In this document: positions 35,241-43,938 of the stretch, one piece after another
Layout: every line of letters begins with the position of its first letter
Numbering within the stretch: the stretch's first letter is position 1
Notes under the pieces: model-generated
Database searches by the model: none
What the model was told of the DNA's origin: nothing
What the model saw: the letters and a program-made list of their open reading frames with translations, nothing else
NCBI RefSeq assembly: GCF_016741935.1
Contig: NZ_JAERRG010000015.1
Location: 62,001-126,000, forward strand
Direction of reading: 5' to 3'
Origin: Streptomyces endocoffeicus
Lineage (GTDB): Bacteria; Actinomycetota; Actinomycetes; Streptomycetales; Streptomycetaceae
DNA: 64,000 nucleotides
Made by a program: the position numbers and the translations under genes

Positions 35241-35273
35241 CGACGACGGATCGTGGTACTCCCAGTGGAGCGC

Positions 35274-35789
35274 TTACTCGCCGGTGACGCCGTCAATCCG
35301 CTCGCGGATCAGGTCGGCGTGGCCGTTGTGGCGGGCGTACTCCTCGATCATGTGGAGGTAGATCCAGCGCAGGTTGTAGTCCCCACGGCCGGGACGGCTG
35401 GCCACGTCGTCCAGGGAACGGCCCGCGGCGGCCTCCTTGGCCTTGGCGATCTCCTCCCGCCAGATGGTGAAGGCGGCCTCCGGGGTGTCCTCGCCGGTGA
35501 GGTGGAAATCCCCGTCCGGGTCCTCCTCGCTGTACCAGATCGGCCCTACGTCCTGCTGGGCGAGCACCCGGCGGAACCAGCTCCGCTCGACCTCGGCCAT
35601 ATGCCGTACGAGGCCGAGCAGGGTCAGCCCGGATGGCGGCGCCGACGCCTCGCGCAGCTGCTTGTCGTCCAGCCCCTCGCACTTGAGGGCGAGGGTCGCG
35701 CGGTGGAAGTCCAGCCATCCCTCCAGGCTGGTGCGTTCATCGGCGGTCCGGGGCGGGTCGGGGCGTTCTGTGGTTGTCATGGCGGTCAT
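35274..35789 (-). CDS. DinB-family (DUF664) metal-binding protein
   Basis: 171 residues from ATG 35789 (ATG 35780, MTTTERPDPP, is an equally good start; neither has a clear ribosome site). A four-helix DinB/mycothiol-transferase-like fold is suggested by LTLLGLVRHMAEVERSWFRR and LRWIYLHMIEEYARHNGHAD, which place three histidines for a metal (H in RHMAEVE, H in LHMIEE and the RHNGH group). Some members use mycothiol or bacillithiol, but the role of the DUF664 subgroup is unknown. It ends 33 bp past the TetR gene in the same direction. Confidence 0.85.
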   Translation of the reverse strand: MTAMTTTERPDPPRTADERTSLEGWLDFHRATLALKCEGLDDKQLREASAPPSGLTLLGLVRHMAEVERSWFRRVLAQQDVGPIWYSEEDPDGDFHLTGEDTPEAAFTIWREEIAKAKEAAAGRSLDDVASRPGRGDYNLRWIYLHMIEEYARHNGHADLIRERIDGVTGE

Positions 35790-35821
35790 GATGGCTGCGG
35801 CGTCACCGTGACCGCCACGCG

Positions 35822-36496
35822 TTATTCGTGCAGCATCCCGCGCAGCAGCTCTCCGAACCCGGTGCGCAGCGCCGCGCGATCGGGTACGGCGTCGTGGTCG
35901 GCGCCCGCGGCGCAGCTGAACATCAGCCCCTCGCACCAGGCGGCCAGCGACCGCGCGTGCCGCCGGGGCTCGGTGGAGCCCAGTGCCGTCATCATCGCCT
36001 CGAGCGGCTCCCGGAAGCCGCGCCCCGTGGCGTCGTGGAACTCCCGCAGCTCGGGGCGGCGGGTCGCCTCCAGTGCGAGCTCGTAGCGGGCGATCAGCAG
36101 ATCGCGCTGGGTGGTGAGCGAGCGGTGCAGGGCGAGCGCGAGCGTGTCGGCCAGTGCCGCGACCGGATCGGTTCCGTCCGGTGCCGCGTCGGCCGGGCGC
36201 GGCATCTCGTCGGGCGCCAGCACCTCCGCCTCCCGCCGGGCCAGCCGCCGGACCGCCGCCTTGAGCAGGGCGGCGCGGGTCCGGGCGTGGTTGGAGGTGG
36301 AGCCGAGCGGCAGCCCGGCCGCCTCGTCCACCGCGCGGTGCGTCAGCCCCCGCATCCCGCGCTCGGCCAGCAGCGCCAGCGCGGTGTCGGCGATCAGCTC
36401 GGCGCGGGACGCGCCGGACGCGGAGGCGGACGCGCCGGACGCGGAGGCGGACGGGGCGGCGCCGGAAGCGGAAGCGGCGGTTCGATCAGCGGTCAT
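35822..36496 (-). CDS. TetR-family transcriptional repressor
   Basis: 224 residues. The DNA-binding domain lies at about residues 30-75 (AELIADTALALLAERGMRGLTHRAVDEAAGLPLGSTSNHARTR), preceded by an unusual Ala/Ser/Gly tail of about 28 residues encoded partly by a 21-nt tandem repeat. The C-terminal ligand domain is of the variable TetR type. Divergent from the FAD-monooxygenase gene, with two ACTAC-N4-GTAGT palindromes in the shared promoter, so it very probably represses that gene and itself. Confidence 0.92.
   Translation of the reverse strand: MTADRTAASASGAAPSASASGASASASGASRAELIADTALALLAERGMRGLTHRAVDEAAGLPLGSTSNHARTRAALLKAAVRRLARREAEVLAPDEMPRPADAAPDGTDPVAALADTLALALHRSLTTQRDLLIARYELALEATRRPELREFHDATGRGFREPLEAMMTALGSTEPRRHARSLAAWCEGLMFSCAAGADHDAVPDRAALRTGFGELLRGMLHE
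36411..36452. repeat. 21-nt tandem repeat within the TetR gene
   Basis: GCGCCGGACGCGGAGGCGGAC occurs twice without mismatch (36411-36431, 36432-36452), with a decayed third copy toward 36470. It encodes the SASGAS-type N-terminal tail and is likely to vary in copy number between strains. Confidence 0.75.
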
Positions 36497-36526
36497 GGGG
36501 TCAACCTAAGCCCATCCGCCACGCGC

Positions 36527-36567
36527 ACTACGGATGTAGTAACGTAAGTGAGTACTACACCTGTAGT
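36527..36567. promoter_or_regulatory. Twin TetR operators between tetR and the FAD-monooxygenase gene
   Basis: ACTAC-GGAT-GTAGT (36527-36540) and ACTAC-ACCT-GTAGT (36554-36567), two palindromes with identical arms and centres 27 bp apart, in the 86-bp divergent gap. The second ends six bases before the GGAGGA ribosome site of the monooxygenase gene. Confidence 0.82.
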
Positions 36568-36582
36568 GTCCTTGGAGGAGTC

Positions 36583-37782
36583 ATGCAGCAGCCCCGTGCC
36601 ATCGTCATCGGTGCCGGAGTCGGCGGGCTCACCGCCGCCGCGGCCCTGCACCGCCGCGGCTGGTCCCTCACCGTCCTGGAGCGGGCCGCCCGCCTCGAGC
36701 CGGTCGGCGCCGGAATCTCCCTCGCCGCCAACTCCCAGCGCGCCCTGGACGCCATCGACCTCGGCGACGACGTGCGCGCACTCGCCGCCTGGCAGGGCGG
36801 CGGCGGACTGCGCACCCCCGGCGGCCGCTGGCTCTCCCGGATGGACAGCGCCGCGACGGCCGAGCGCTTCGGCGGCCCGCTGGTCCTCCTCCACCGGGCC
36901 ACCCTCGTCGACCTGCTCGTCTCCCGGCTGCCCCAGGGCGTGGTCCGCACCGGGACCGCCGCCCGGCTGGCCGACCCCGGCGCCGACGGCCGCCCGGCCC
37001 GGGTCACCACCGAGGACGGCGACCACGAGGCGGACCTCGTCATCGGCGCCGACGGTATCGACTCGGCCGTCCGCCGCACGCTCTTCCCGGACCACCCCGG
37101 GCCCCGCTACGCCGGATTCACCACCTGGCGTGTCGTCATCCCCGCCCCCGACCGGCCGTTCGAGCCGCACGAGACCTGGGGGAGGGGCCGGATCTGGGGC
37201 ACCCAGCCGCTCAAGGACGGCCGGGTCTACGCCTACGCGGCGGCCGTCGCCCCGCCCGGCGGCCGGGCCCCGGACGACGAGCGGTCCGCACTGCTGCGGC
37301 TCTACGGCGACTGGCACGGCCCCATCCCCGATGTCCTCGCCGCCGTAGCGCCCCAGGACGTGCTGCGCCATGACATCCGGTACATGGCCGAGCCCCTGCC
37401 CGCCTACCACCGGGGCCGGGTCGCCCTCCTCGGCGACGCCGCCCACGCGATGGCCCCCACGATGGGGCAGGGCGGCAACCAGGCCATCGAGGACGCCGTC
37501 GTCCTCGCCCACCATCTGGCCCCCGGCATCGCCGACCCCTCCGCCGCCCTGGCCGCCTACACCCGCGACCGGCTGCCCCGCACCATGGACGTGGTGCGCC
37601 GCTCGGCGCGCACCGCCCGCATGATCACCCTCACCAGTGCGCCCGCCGTCGCCCTCCGCGACGCCGCGATCGCCGCCGTCGGCCGCCTCGCCCCCGGACT
37701 GGCCCTCCGCTCCTTCGACGGCATCGCCGACTGGCGTCCGCCCACCCCCACGTATCCTGCGGGGGCACAGCGGAAGGCATGA
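36583..37782 (+). CDS. FAD-dependent monooxygenase/oxidoreductase
   Basis: 399 residues, group A flavoprotein hydroxylase. GAGVGGLTAAAALHRRG binds FAD, GADGIDSAVRRTLFP is the DG motif and GDAAHAMAPTMGQGGNQAIEDA the GD motif. ATG 36583 follows GGAGGA. Related proteins act on aromatic or terpenoid compounds, but the substrate cannot be deduced. It is under the divergent TetR and is followed, 23 bp later, by the Gfo/Idh/MocA gene. A TetR with a flavin monooxygenase often handles a toxic small molecule that is also the inducer. Confidence 0.88.
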   Translation: MQQPRAIVIGAGVGGLTAAAALHRRGWSLTVLERAARLEPVGAGISLAANSQRALDAIDLGDDVRALAAWQGGGGLRTPGGRWLSRMDSAATAERFGGPLVLLHRATLVDLLVSRLPQGVVRTGTAARLADPGADGRPARVTTEDGDHEADLVIGADGIDSAVRRTLFPDHPGPRYAGFTTWRVVIPAPDRPFEPHETWGRGRIWGTQPLKDGRVYAYAAAVAPPGGRAPDDERSALLRLYGDWHGPIPDVLAAVAPQDVLRHDIRYMAEPLPAYHRGRVALLGDAAHAMAPTMGQGGNQAIEDAVVLAHHLAPGIADPSAALAAYTRDRLPRTMDVVRRSARTARMITLTSAPAVALRDAAIAAVGRLAPGLALRSFDGIADWRPPTPTYPAGAQRKA

Positions 37783-37805
37783 TCGGAAGAGACCGGGGAG
37801 AACAT

Positions 37806-38831
37806 ATGAGGGTCGGCTGCGTCGGGCTCGGCGACATCGCGCAGAAGGCGTATCTGCCCGTGCTGATGGCCCGCCCCGGTCTGGAGCCGCATCTCCACAC
37901 CCGCACCCCCGCCACCCTCCAGCGGGTCGCCGACACCCATCGGGTCCCGGACGCCCAGCGCCACGCCGACCTCGACTCGCTGCTCGCGGCCGGGCTCGAC
38001 GCGGCCTTCGTGCACACCCCGACCGACACCCACGCCGGCCTCGTCACCCGGCTGCTCGAGGCCGGGGTGCCCACCTACGTGGACAAGCCGCTCGCGTACC
38101 ACCTCGCCGACAGCGAGCGGCTCGTGCGGCTCGCCGAGGAGCGCGGGGTGAGCCTGATGGTCGGCTTCAACCGGCGTTACGCACCCGGCTACGCCCAGTG
38201 CCTGGACCATCCGCGCGATCTGATCCTGCTCCAGAAGAACCGCGTCGGCCTCGCCGAGGACCCGCGCACCCTGGTCCTGGACGACTTCATCCATGTGGTC
38301 GACACGCTGCGCTTCCTCGCGCCCGGTCCGGTGGACCACATCGATGTGCGCGCCAGGATCCGTGGCGGGTTGATACACCATGTGCTGCTGCAGCTGTCCG
38401 GGGACGGGTTCACCGCGCTCGGCGTGATGAACCGGATGAGCGGCTCCACCGAGGAGGTCCTGGAGGTCTCCGGCCAGGACACCAAGCGGCAGGTGCTCAA
38501 CCTCGCCGAGGTGGTCGACCACAAGGGCCAGCCGAGTGTGCGCCGCCGGGGCGACTGGGTGCCGGTGGCGCGGCAGCGCGGGATCGAGCAGATCACCGAC
38601 GCGTTCCTGGACGCGGTGCGCGCCGGGCGGCGGATCGGCGCCGAGGACGCGCTGCGCACCCATGAGCTGTGCGAACGGGTCGTCAGGGACGCCGTGGAGC
38701 CGGCCGGTCTGTCCGCCGGTCCGACGGCTGGTCCGGCCGCGGGTTCGACGGCTGGTCCGGCCGCCGGTCCGGGCGCTCACCCGACGGCTGGTCCGGCCTC
38801 CCGCCCGGCGGCCGGTCCGTCCGCCGTCTGA
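37806..38831 (+). CDS. Gfo/Idh/MocA-family oxidoreductase
   Basis: 341 residues. The NAD(P)-binding start MRVGCVGLGDIAQKAYLPVL and the EKP-like catalytic motif (YVDKPLA) are seen, with the following NRRYAP typical of the family. ATG 37806 follows GGGGAG; an in-frame start at 37779 would overlap the preceding gene. The last about 35 residues are a Ala-Gly-Pro-Thr repeat absent from relatives and encoded by three copies of a 17-nt repeat. That tail runs antisense to the 3' end of lnt, overlapping it by 149 bp. The sugar or cyclitol substrate is unknown. Confidence 0.88.
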   Translation: MRVGCVGLGDIAQKAYLPVLMARPGLEPHLHTRTPATLQRVADTHRVPDAQRHADLDSLLAAGLDAAFVHTPTDTHAGLVTRLLEAGVPTYVDKPLAYHLADSERLVRLAEERGVSLMVGFNRRYAPGYAQCLDHPRDLILLQKNRVGLAEDPRTLVLDDFIHVVDTLRFLAPGPVDHIDVRARIRGGLIHHVLLQLSGDGFTALGVMNRMSGSTEEVLEVSGQDTKRQVLNLAEVVDHKGQPSVRRRGDWVPVARQRGIEQITDAFLDAVRAGRRIGAEDALRTHELCERVVRDAVEPAGLSAGPTAGPAAGSTAGPAAGPGAHPTAGPASRPAAGPSAV

Positions 38832-40335
38832 GCGCCCGGCCCCCCTCGGCCGCGCAGAAGACGGCGAGCGCCGCCATCGCCCCGTACACCGGCCAGGGCC
38901 CGATCCGCACATACGGGCTGGTGCCCTGCCCCAGCGGCACCGCGTAGACGGTGGCCGCGCTGGTGCCGGTGGACATCCGGGGGCCCACCGGCTCGCCGCG
39001 CGGCCCGAACACCGCGCTCTCCCCGGTCAGCGTGGCGTGCACCATCGGCCGCCAGGTCTCGGCGGCGCGCAGCGCGGCCAGCGAGGCGTGCTGCGCCGGC
39101 GCCCAGCTCTGCTGGAAGGTCGAGGTCGAGGACTGGACGACGAGCACCTGCGCCCCGTCCCGCGCCAGATTCCGGCTCATGTCCGGGAACGCCGACTCGA
39201 AGCACACCAGCGGCCCGATCCGCAGGGAGTCCGGCAGCTTCATCACCACCTGCTCGGTGCCCCGGTGGCGGTCCTCACCGGCCGCCTTGCCCACCGAGGT
39301 GGCCCAGCCCAGCAGCGGCCGGGCCGGGATGTACTCCCCGAAGGGGACCAGCCGCATCTTGTCGTAGCGCTGCCCCGTCGGACCCTTCGGACCGATCAGC
39401 ACCGAGCTCTTGTAGATACCGGGCATGTCACCGCGCCGCGCGTCCACGTTGACCAGCAGATCCGCGCCGACCGTGCGGGACAGCGCGGCCAGCCGCCCGC
39501 GCAGCTCCGGATGGGTGGTCAGATCATGGGCGACGCTGCTCTCGCCCCACACCACCAGGTCGACATCGCGGCCGGCCAGCTGCCGGGTCAGCTCCGCGCT
39601 GCGTTCGAAACGCGGCCCCGGCCCCGGGATGACCCCCGGCTGCACCACCGCGATCCGCGCCGTCCCGGGCTCCTTGGCCTGGGGCACCCAGGCCCATGCC
39701 CCGGCCACCGCGGCGCCACACGCGGCGAGCCCGGCCAGCGCGACCGTACGGGCCCGGGCCATCGCGATCAGCACCGTCAGCGCGACATTCACCAGCACCA
39801 GCAGAAAGCCGAGCAGCCAGACCCCGCCCACCGAGGCCAGCCGCAGCGCGGGCGCCACCTGCCACTGGCTCGCGCCCAGCAGCCCCCAGGGCCCGCCGAG
39901 ATACTGCCAGGACCGGACCAGCTCGGCCATCAGCCAGACGGACGGCAGCAGCACCAGCGCCGCCGCCACCCGCCCGGCCCCCGGACGGCCGTGCAGCAGC
40001 CGGTGCGTCAGCCACCCCCAGGGCACCCACAACAGCCCGAGCAGCAGCGCCAGGAGCACGATGAACACATGCAGGCTCGGCATCAGCCAGTGGTGTACCG
40101 CGAGCAGGAACCCGGCGCCGCCCAGCCAGCCGTCCCGCATCGCCCGGCGGCCGGTGGGCGCCGAGCGCATCAGCAGCAGCCAGGGCACCAGGGCCACATA
40201 CGCCCACCACCACAGCGAGGGCGCGGGGAAGGCCAGTGCGGGCAGCGCGCCCGCCAGCAGCGCCATCGCGCCCCGCCACCACGGGGAGGCCAGCCGCCGC
40301 CCCCACAGGTCCTCGCCGCCGACCGGCCTCCGCAC
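38683..40335 (-). CDS. lnt: Apolipoprotein N-acyltransferase
   Basis: Adds a third acyl chain to the N-terminal cysteine of lipoproteins at the outer face of the membrane. An N-terminal block of about six helices is followed by the nitrilase domain with Glu in VVWGESS, Lys in YDKMRLVPFGEY and Cys in VCFESAFP. GTG 40335 is chosen because of the strong AGGAGGGGG 8-12 bases upstream (550 residues). ATG 40425 (580 residues) overlaps the preceding phosphatase stop as ATGA and is an alternative. The C-terminus is a highly charged Arg-Pro-Asp repeat overlapping the convergent gene. Confidence 0.92.
   Translation of the reverse strand: MRRPVGGEDLWGRRLASPWWRGAMALLAGALPALAFPAPSLWWWAYVALVPWLLLMRSAPTGRRAMRDGWLGGAGFLLAVHHWLMPSLHVFIVLLALLLGLLWVPWGWLTHRLLHGRPGAGRVAAALVLLPSVWLMAELVRSWQYLGGPWGLLGASQWQVAPALRLASVGGVWLLGFLLVLVNVALTVLIAMARARTVALAGLAACGAAVAGAWAWVPQAKEPGTARIAVVQPGVIPGPGPRFERSAELTRQLAGRDVDLVVWGESSVAHDLTTHPELRGRLAALSRTVGADLLVNVDARRGDMPGIYKSSVLIGPKGPTGQRYDKMRLVPFGEYIPARPLLGWATSVGKAAGEDRHRGTEQVVMKLPDSLRIGPLVCFESAFPDMSRNLARDGAQVLVVQSSTSTFQQSWAPAQHASLAALRAAETWRPMVHATLTGESAVFGPRGEPVGPRMSTGTSAATVYAVPLGQGTSPYVRIGPWPVYGAMAALAVFCAAEGGRALRRRTDRPPGGRPDQPSGERPDRRPDQPSNPRPDQPSDRRTDRPAPRRP
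38722..38798. repeat. 17-nt repeat shared by the overlapping 3' ends of two convergent genes
   Basis: CGACGGCTGGTCCGGCC occurs exactly at 38722-38738, 38746-38762 and 38782-38798. On the + strand it codes for the Thr-Ala-Gly-Pro tail of the oxidoreductase and on the minus strand for the Arg-Pro-Asp-Gln-Pro-Ser tail of Lnt. Confidence 0.8.
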
Positions 40336-40421
40336 CTCGGATGCCCCCCTCCTGTTGGCACAGGGCCAGTGTGCGGGAGTCAGCCGATCATGAACAGGGC
40401 GGGGGTGCGCCGGAGCGTGCT

Positions 40422-42893
40422 TCATGCCGATTCCGGGAGGTCTCGTTCCGGGCGGTGTTGTTCCGGAAGGTCTTGTTCGGCCCAGATGAGCTTGCCGCCC
40501 TCGGTGTAGCGGGTGCCCCAGCGGCGGGTCAGCTGGGCGACGAGGAACAGCCCCCAGCCGCCCTCGTCGGTGGTGCGGGCGTGGCGCAGCCGCGGCGAGG
40601 TGTTGCTGGTGTCGGTGACCTCGCAGATCAGTACGTCGTGCCGGATCAGCCGCAGCCGGATGGGGCCGGTGCCGTGGCGGATGGCGTTGGTGACCAGCTC
40701 GCTGACGATCAGTTCCGTGGTCGTCATCAGCTCGTCCAGCCCCCACTCGGCGAGCTGGCGCATCGCCAGGGAGCGGGCGCTGGCGACGACGGCCGGATCG
40801 GATGGCAGGTCCCAGGAGACGACATGGCCGGTGCCCAGACCGTGGGTACGGGCCAGCAGCAGGGCCACATCGTCGGTCTGCGGGGAGGTCAGCAGGGTGT
40901 CGACGACCGTGCGGCAGAGCTCCTCCAGCGGCAGCACGGCCTGGCCGAGGGCGTTGCTCAGCCGGCTCAGGCCTACGTCGATGTCCTGGTCGCAGGTCTC
41001 GATGAGCCCGTCGGTGTAGAGGGCGATCAGGCTTCCGGCGGGCAGCTCCAGCTCCGCCGACTCGAACGGCAGCGACCCCAGGCCCAGCGGGGGACCGGCG
41101 GGCAGCGCGGGGAAGGTGACCTCGCCCGAGGGGTCCACGATCGCGGGGGTCGGGTGGCCCGCCCGCGCCATCGTGCACCGCCGGGTGACCGGGTCGTAGA
41201 CCGCGTACAGACAGGTGGCGCCCAGCACCGCGGCCGCCACGCCCTCCTGCCCGGCCTCCTCCTCGGTGAGCCGGATGACCAGGTCGTCGAGGTGGGCCAG
41301 CAGCTCCTCGGGCGGCAGGTCCATGTCGGCGAGCGTGTGCACGGCGGTCCGCAGCCGCCCCATGGTGGCCGCGGCGTTGATGCCGTGCCCGACCACATCG
41401 CCGACCACCAGCGCCACCCGGGCGCCGGACAGCGGGATCACATCGAACCAGTCGCCGCCGACCCCGTGGCGCGCGTCCGTGGGGAGGTAGCGCGAGGCCA
41501 CCTCGACGGCCTGGCCGCCGCTCAGGGCGTGCGGCAGCAGACTGCGCTGGAGGGCCAGCGCGGCGGCGTGCTCACGGCTGTAGCGGCGGGCGTTGTCGAT
41601 GTTCAGCGCGGCCCGCGCGACCAGCTCCTCGGCGAGCAGCAGATCGTCCTCCTCGAACGGGTCCGGATGCCGGGAGCGGACGAACGAGGCCACGCCCAGC
41701 AGGGCGCCGCGCGCCCCGATCGGCGCCACCATCAGCGACCGCATCCCGAACTCGCGCACCTTCGCCGTCCGCGCCGGATCGTCCCCGGACCAGGCGCTGA
41801 TGGAGTGGTCCATCACGGGGTCGAGCAGGGCCTCCCCGGAGAAGAAGCAGCAGGCGAAGGGGGACGTGGGGGAGATGGTGATCGCGTCTCCCGGCGCCGC
41901 GATGGACTCCGGGCACCCCTCCCGGATCGACGCCTGACCGGCCCGGCGGAAGGCGGGCAGGGTCTCGCCGGGGGTCTCCAGGGGCTCGTCGCCGCGCAGG
42001 ATGGAGTCCAGCAGATCGACGGTGACGAAGTCGGCGAGCCGCGGCACCGCGAAGTCGGCCAGCTCCTGGGCGGTGCGCATGACGTCCAGGGTGCTGCCGA
42101 TGTGGGCGCTGGCCTCGTTGAGCAGCGCCAGCCGCTCCCGGGCCCGCCACCGGTCGGTGACGTCGATGCCCATGTAGCACACGGCCACCGGACGGCCCTC
42201 GGCGTTGTCCAGGCGGAAGAAGGAGGTCGAGTACGCGTGCTCGCGGTGGGGCGCGGCCATCGTCCAGCCCCGGTACTCGTAGTCGATCACCGGCCTGCCG
42301 GTCTTCAGCACCTGCCGCATCTGCGCCTCGAGCGCCTCGGTGTCCAGCCCCGGCAGGCACTCCGCCATCCGGCGGCCCATCCGCTGCTCACGGGGCAGCC
42401 CGCCGTAGCGCTCCAGCGTGTCGTTGAGCCACACATACCGCAGATCCGGGCTGAGCACGGCGATCCCGACCGGCGACCGGGTGAGGAACGCCTGGAGCAG
42501 CGAGCCGCTGAGCGCCCAGGTCGGGATGGAGCCCATGTCGATCCCGGAGACCAGCCAGGAGACCTCGCCGTCCGGGTCGCGCACGGCGGAGATCCGCAGC
42601 CCCACCTCGATCCGGCGGCCGTCCCGGTGCCGGAGCCGCCCCAGACCGCCCCAGCCGTCGTGCTCCTGGCACCACGAGCCGATCGCCTCGGCCTTCGCGG
42701 CGTCCTCGGGCGCCGCCAGCAGCATCCTGGCCGACTGCTTCATCGCATCCGCCGCCGGATAGCCGAGAAGTCTCTCCGCCGCCGGAGTCCAGCCGATAAC
42801 GGTCCCCGTGGCGTCGATCAGCGCCGAGGCCGCATCCGCCATGTCGAACGGGACATGCGTCTCGGTCGGCGCGATTCCCTGGGGGATGGCCAT
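40422..42893 (-). CDS. PAS-PAS-GAF-SpoIIE phosphatase with C-terminal HATPase domain
   Basis: 823 residues. Two PAS domains (about 20-125 and 130-250, the second ending YMGIDVTDRWRARERL), a GAF domain (about 265-440), a PP2C/SpoIIE phosphatase domain starting near 450 (LQRSLLPHAL, GGDWFDVIPL, DVVGHGINAAATMGRLR, LYTDGLIE) and a RsbW-like HATPase domain (about 690-815, ELVTNAIRHGTGPIRLRLI, DEGGWGLFLVAQL). Such proteins dephosphorylate anti-sigma antagonists, and their kinase domains bind them, in general stress signalling. Soluble, so the ligand is cytoplasmic or redox. A close relative lies at 52801-55269. Confidence 0.93.
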   Translation of the reverse strand: MAIPQGIAPTETHVPFDMADAASALIDATGTVIGWTPAAERLLGYPAADAMKQSARMLLAAPEDAAKAEAIGSWCQEHDGWGGLGRLRHRDGRRIEVGLRISAVRDPDGEVSWLVSGIDMGSIPTWALSGSLLQAFLTRSPVGIAVLSPDLRYVWLNDTLERYGGLPREQRMGRRMAECLPGLDTEALEAQMRQVLKTGRPVIDYEYRGWTMAAPHREHAYSTSFFRLDNAEGRPVAVCYMGIDVTDRWRARERLALLNEASAHIGSTLDVMRTAQELADFAVPRLADFVTVDLLDSILRGDEPLETPGETLPAFRRAGQASIREGCPESIAAPGDAITISPTSPFACCFFSGEALLDPVMDHSISAWSGDDPARTAKVREFGMRSLMVAPIGARGALLGVASFVRSRHPDPFEEDDLLLAEELVARAALNIDNARRYSREHAAALALQRSLLPHALSGGQAVEVASRYLPTDARHGVGGDWFDVIPLSGARVALVVGDVVGHGINAAATMGRLRTAVHTLADMDLPPEELLAHLDDLVIRLTEEEAGQEGVAAAVLGATCLYAVYDPVTRRCTMARAGHPTPAIVDPSGEVTFPALPAGPPLGLGSLPFESAELELPAGSLIALYTDGLIETCDQDIDVGLSRLSNALGQAVLPLEELCRTVVDTLLTSPQTDDVALLLARTHGLGTGHVVSWDLPSDPAVVASARSLAMRQLAEWGLDELMTTTELIVSELVTNAIRHGTGPIRLRLIRHDVLICEVTDTSNTSPRLRHARTTDEGGWGLFLVAQLTRRWGTRYTEGGKLIWAEQDLPEQHRPERDLPESA

Positions 42894-42930
42894 CGCACCC
42901 GTCCCATCTGCGGATACATTTCCCTTAATA

Positions 42931-43938
42931 CTATGACTCCTGCGCCTCCCCGGTGGTGAGCCGTGCGACCACGAGCGCGACGAGGATGATCCCGCCGTAG
43001 ATCGCCTGGATCCAGAACGACGACACCTGGGCGAGGGTCAGCAGGTTCTCCAGCATCCCCAGCAGCAGGGTGCCCAGCAGCGCCCCCAGCAGGGAGCCCC
43101 GGCCGCCCCGGAGGCTGATCCCGCCGATCACCGCGGCCGCGAAGACGGTGAAGATCAGACCGCTGCCCTGATTGGCGCCCAGCGCCCCGACCCGCCCGGC
43201 CAGCACCAGCCCGGCCACCCCCGACAGCGCCCCGCCGATCACCAGGACCGCCCACCCCACCCGGCCGGTCCGGATGCCCGCCGCCCGGGCGGCGGGGGTG
43301 CTGCCGCCGATCGCGTACACCGCGCGGCCGTGCCGGTGGTAGCGCAGCACGAATCCGGCGAGCGCGAAGCACAGCGCCGTCAGCCACACCGAGATCGGTA
43401 CTCCCAGCCAGTCCCGGGAGCCCAGGGCGAAGAACGCGTCCGGCGCGCTGAACAGCGTCCTGCCCGAGACCAGGCCGATCAGCACCCCCCGCAGCACGAT
43501 GTTCATCGCCAGGGTCACGATGAATCCGTTCAGCCCCAGCCCCACGATCAGCGCCCCGTTGACGGCGCCCACGCCCGCGCCCACCAGCGGGATCAGCAGC
43601 AGCCCCGCCCAGGTGGGCCACCGGGTGCCGAAGCCCGCGTCGGCGGCCGGGATGACGACCAGGAAGCCGAGCGCGGGTGCCAGACCCGCGATGGACTCCA
43701 GGGAGAGATCCATCCTGCCGCTGATCAGGATCATCGCCTCGGCGAGCACCAGCAGCCCGAGCGCCGAGGACGCCCCCAGGATGTTGACCAGGTTGTCCCG
43801 GGTGAGGAAGCCGGGGTTGCCGAGCGCGCCGATGACCAGCAGCAGGACCACCGCGGGCAGCAGCGCCAGATCGCGGATGCCGAGCGGGACGAGGCGGCGG
43901 ACGCGGCCCGGCGCGTGGGGCGTACGGAGGTCAGCCAT
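42931..43938 (-). CDS. Sugar ABC transporter permease (RbsC/BPD_transp_2 type)
   Basis: 335 residues with about ten hydrophobic helices; NGFIVTLAMNIVLRGVLIG and AAVIGGISLRGGRGSLLGALLGTLLLGMLENLL are the hallmark loops of the ribose/galactose permease family. ATG 43938 overlaps the ATPase gene by eight bases. It works as a homodimer with the neighbouring double ATPase and lipoprotein. The substrate is probably a pentose, hexose or autoinducer-like sugar. Confidence 0.93.
   Translation of the reverse strand: MADLRTPHAPGRVRRLVPLGIRDLALLPAVVLLLVIGALGNPGFLTRDNLVNILGASSALGLLVLAEAMILISGRMDLSLESIAGLAPALGFLVVIPAADAGFGTRWPTWAGLLLIPLVGAGVGAVNGALIVGLGLNGFIVTLAMNIVLRGVLIGLVSGRTLFSAPDAFFALGSRDWLGVPISVWLTALCFALAGFVLRYHRHGRAVYAIGGSTPAARAAGIRTGRVGWAVLVIGGALSGVAGLVLAGRVGALGANQGSGLIFTVFAAAVIGGISLRGGRGSLLGALLGTLLLGMLENLLTLAQVSSFWIQAIYGGIILVALVVARLTTGEAQES

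Larger units (their letters stand above)
34641..35273. other. 630-bp gene-poor region upstream of nicX
   Basis: No credible protein gene. It holds the nicX leader, an AT-richer patch (about 34770-34830) with a possible minus-strand promoter (TTGCCA, 18 bp, TCGGAT), and inverted copies of AGATCCAG (34708-34715) and CTGGATCT (34794-34801) that could be operator halves. Two GC hairpins lie near 35103-35200 toward the DinB gene. A tiny frame at 34718 (MRPGGFMGRRG..., 19 codons) has no ribosome site and is not called. Confidence 0.5.

Noticed and set aside
34728..36086. 452-codon + strand frame across the gene-poor region, DinB and TetR genes
   Set aside because: Most of it is antisense to two recognisable genes, and the remaining 500 bases show no domain or ribosome site.
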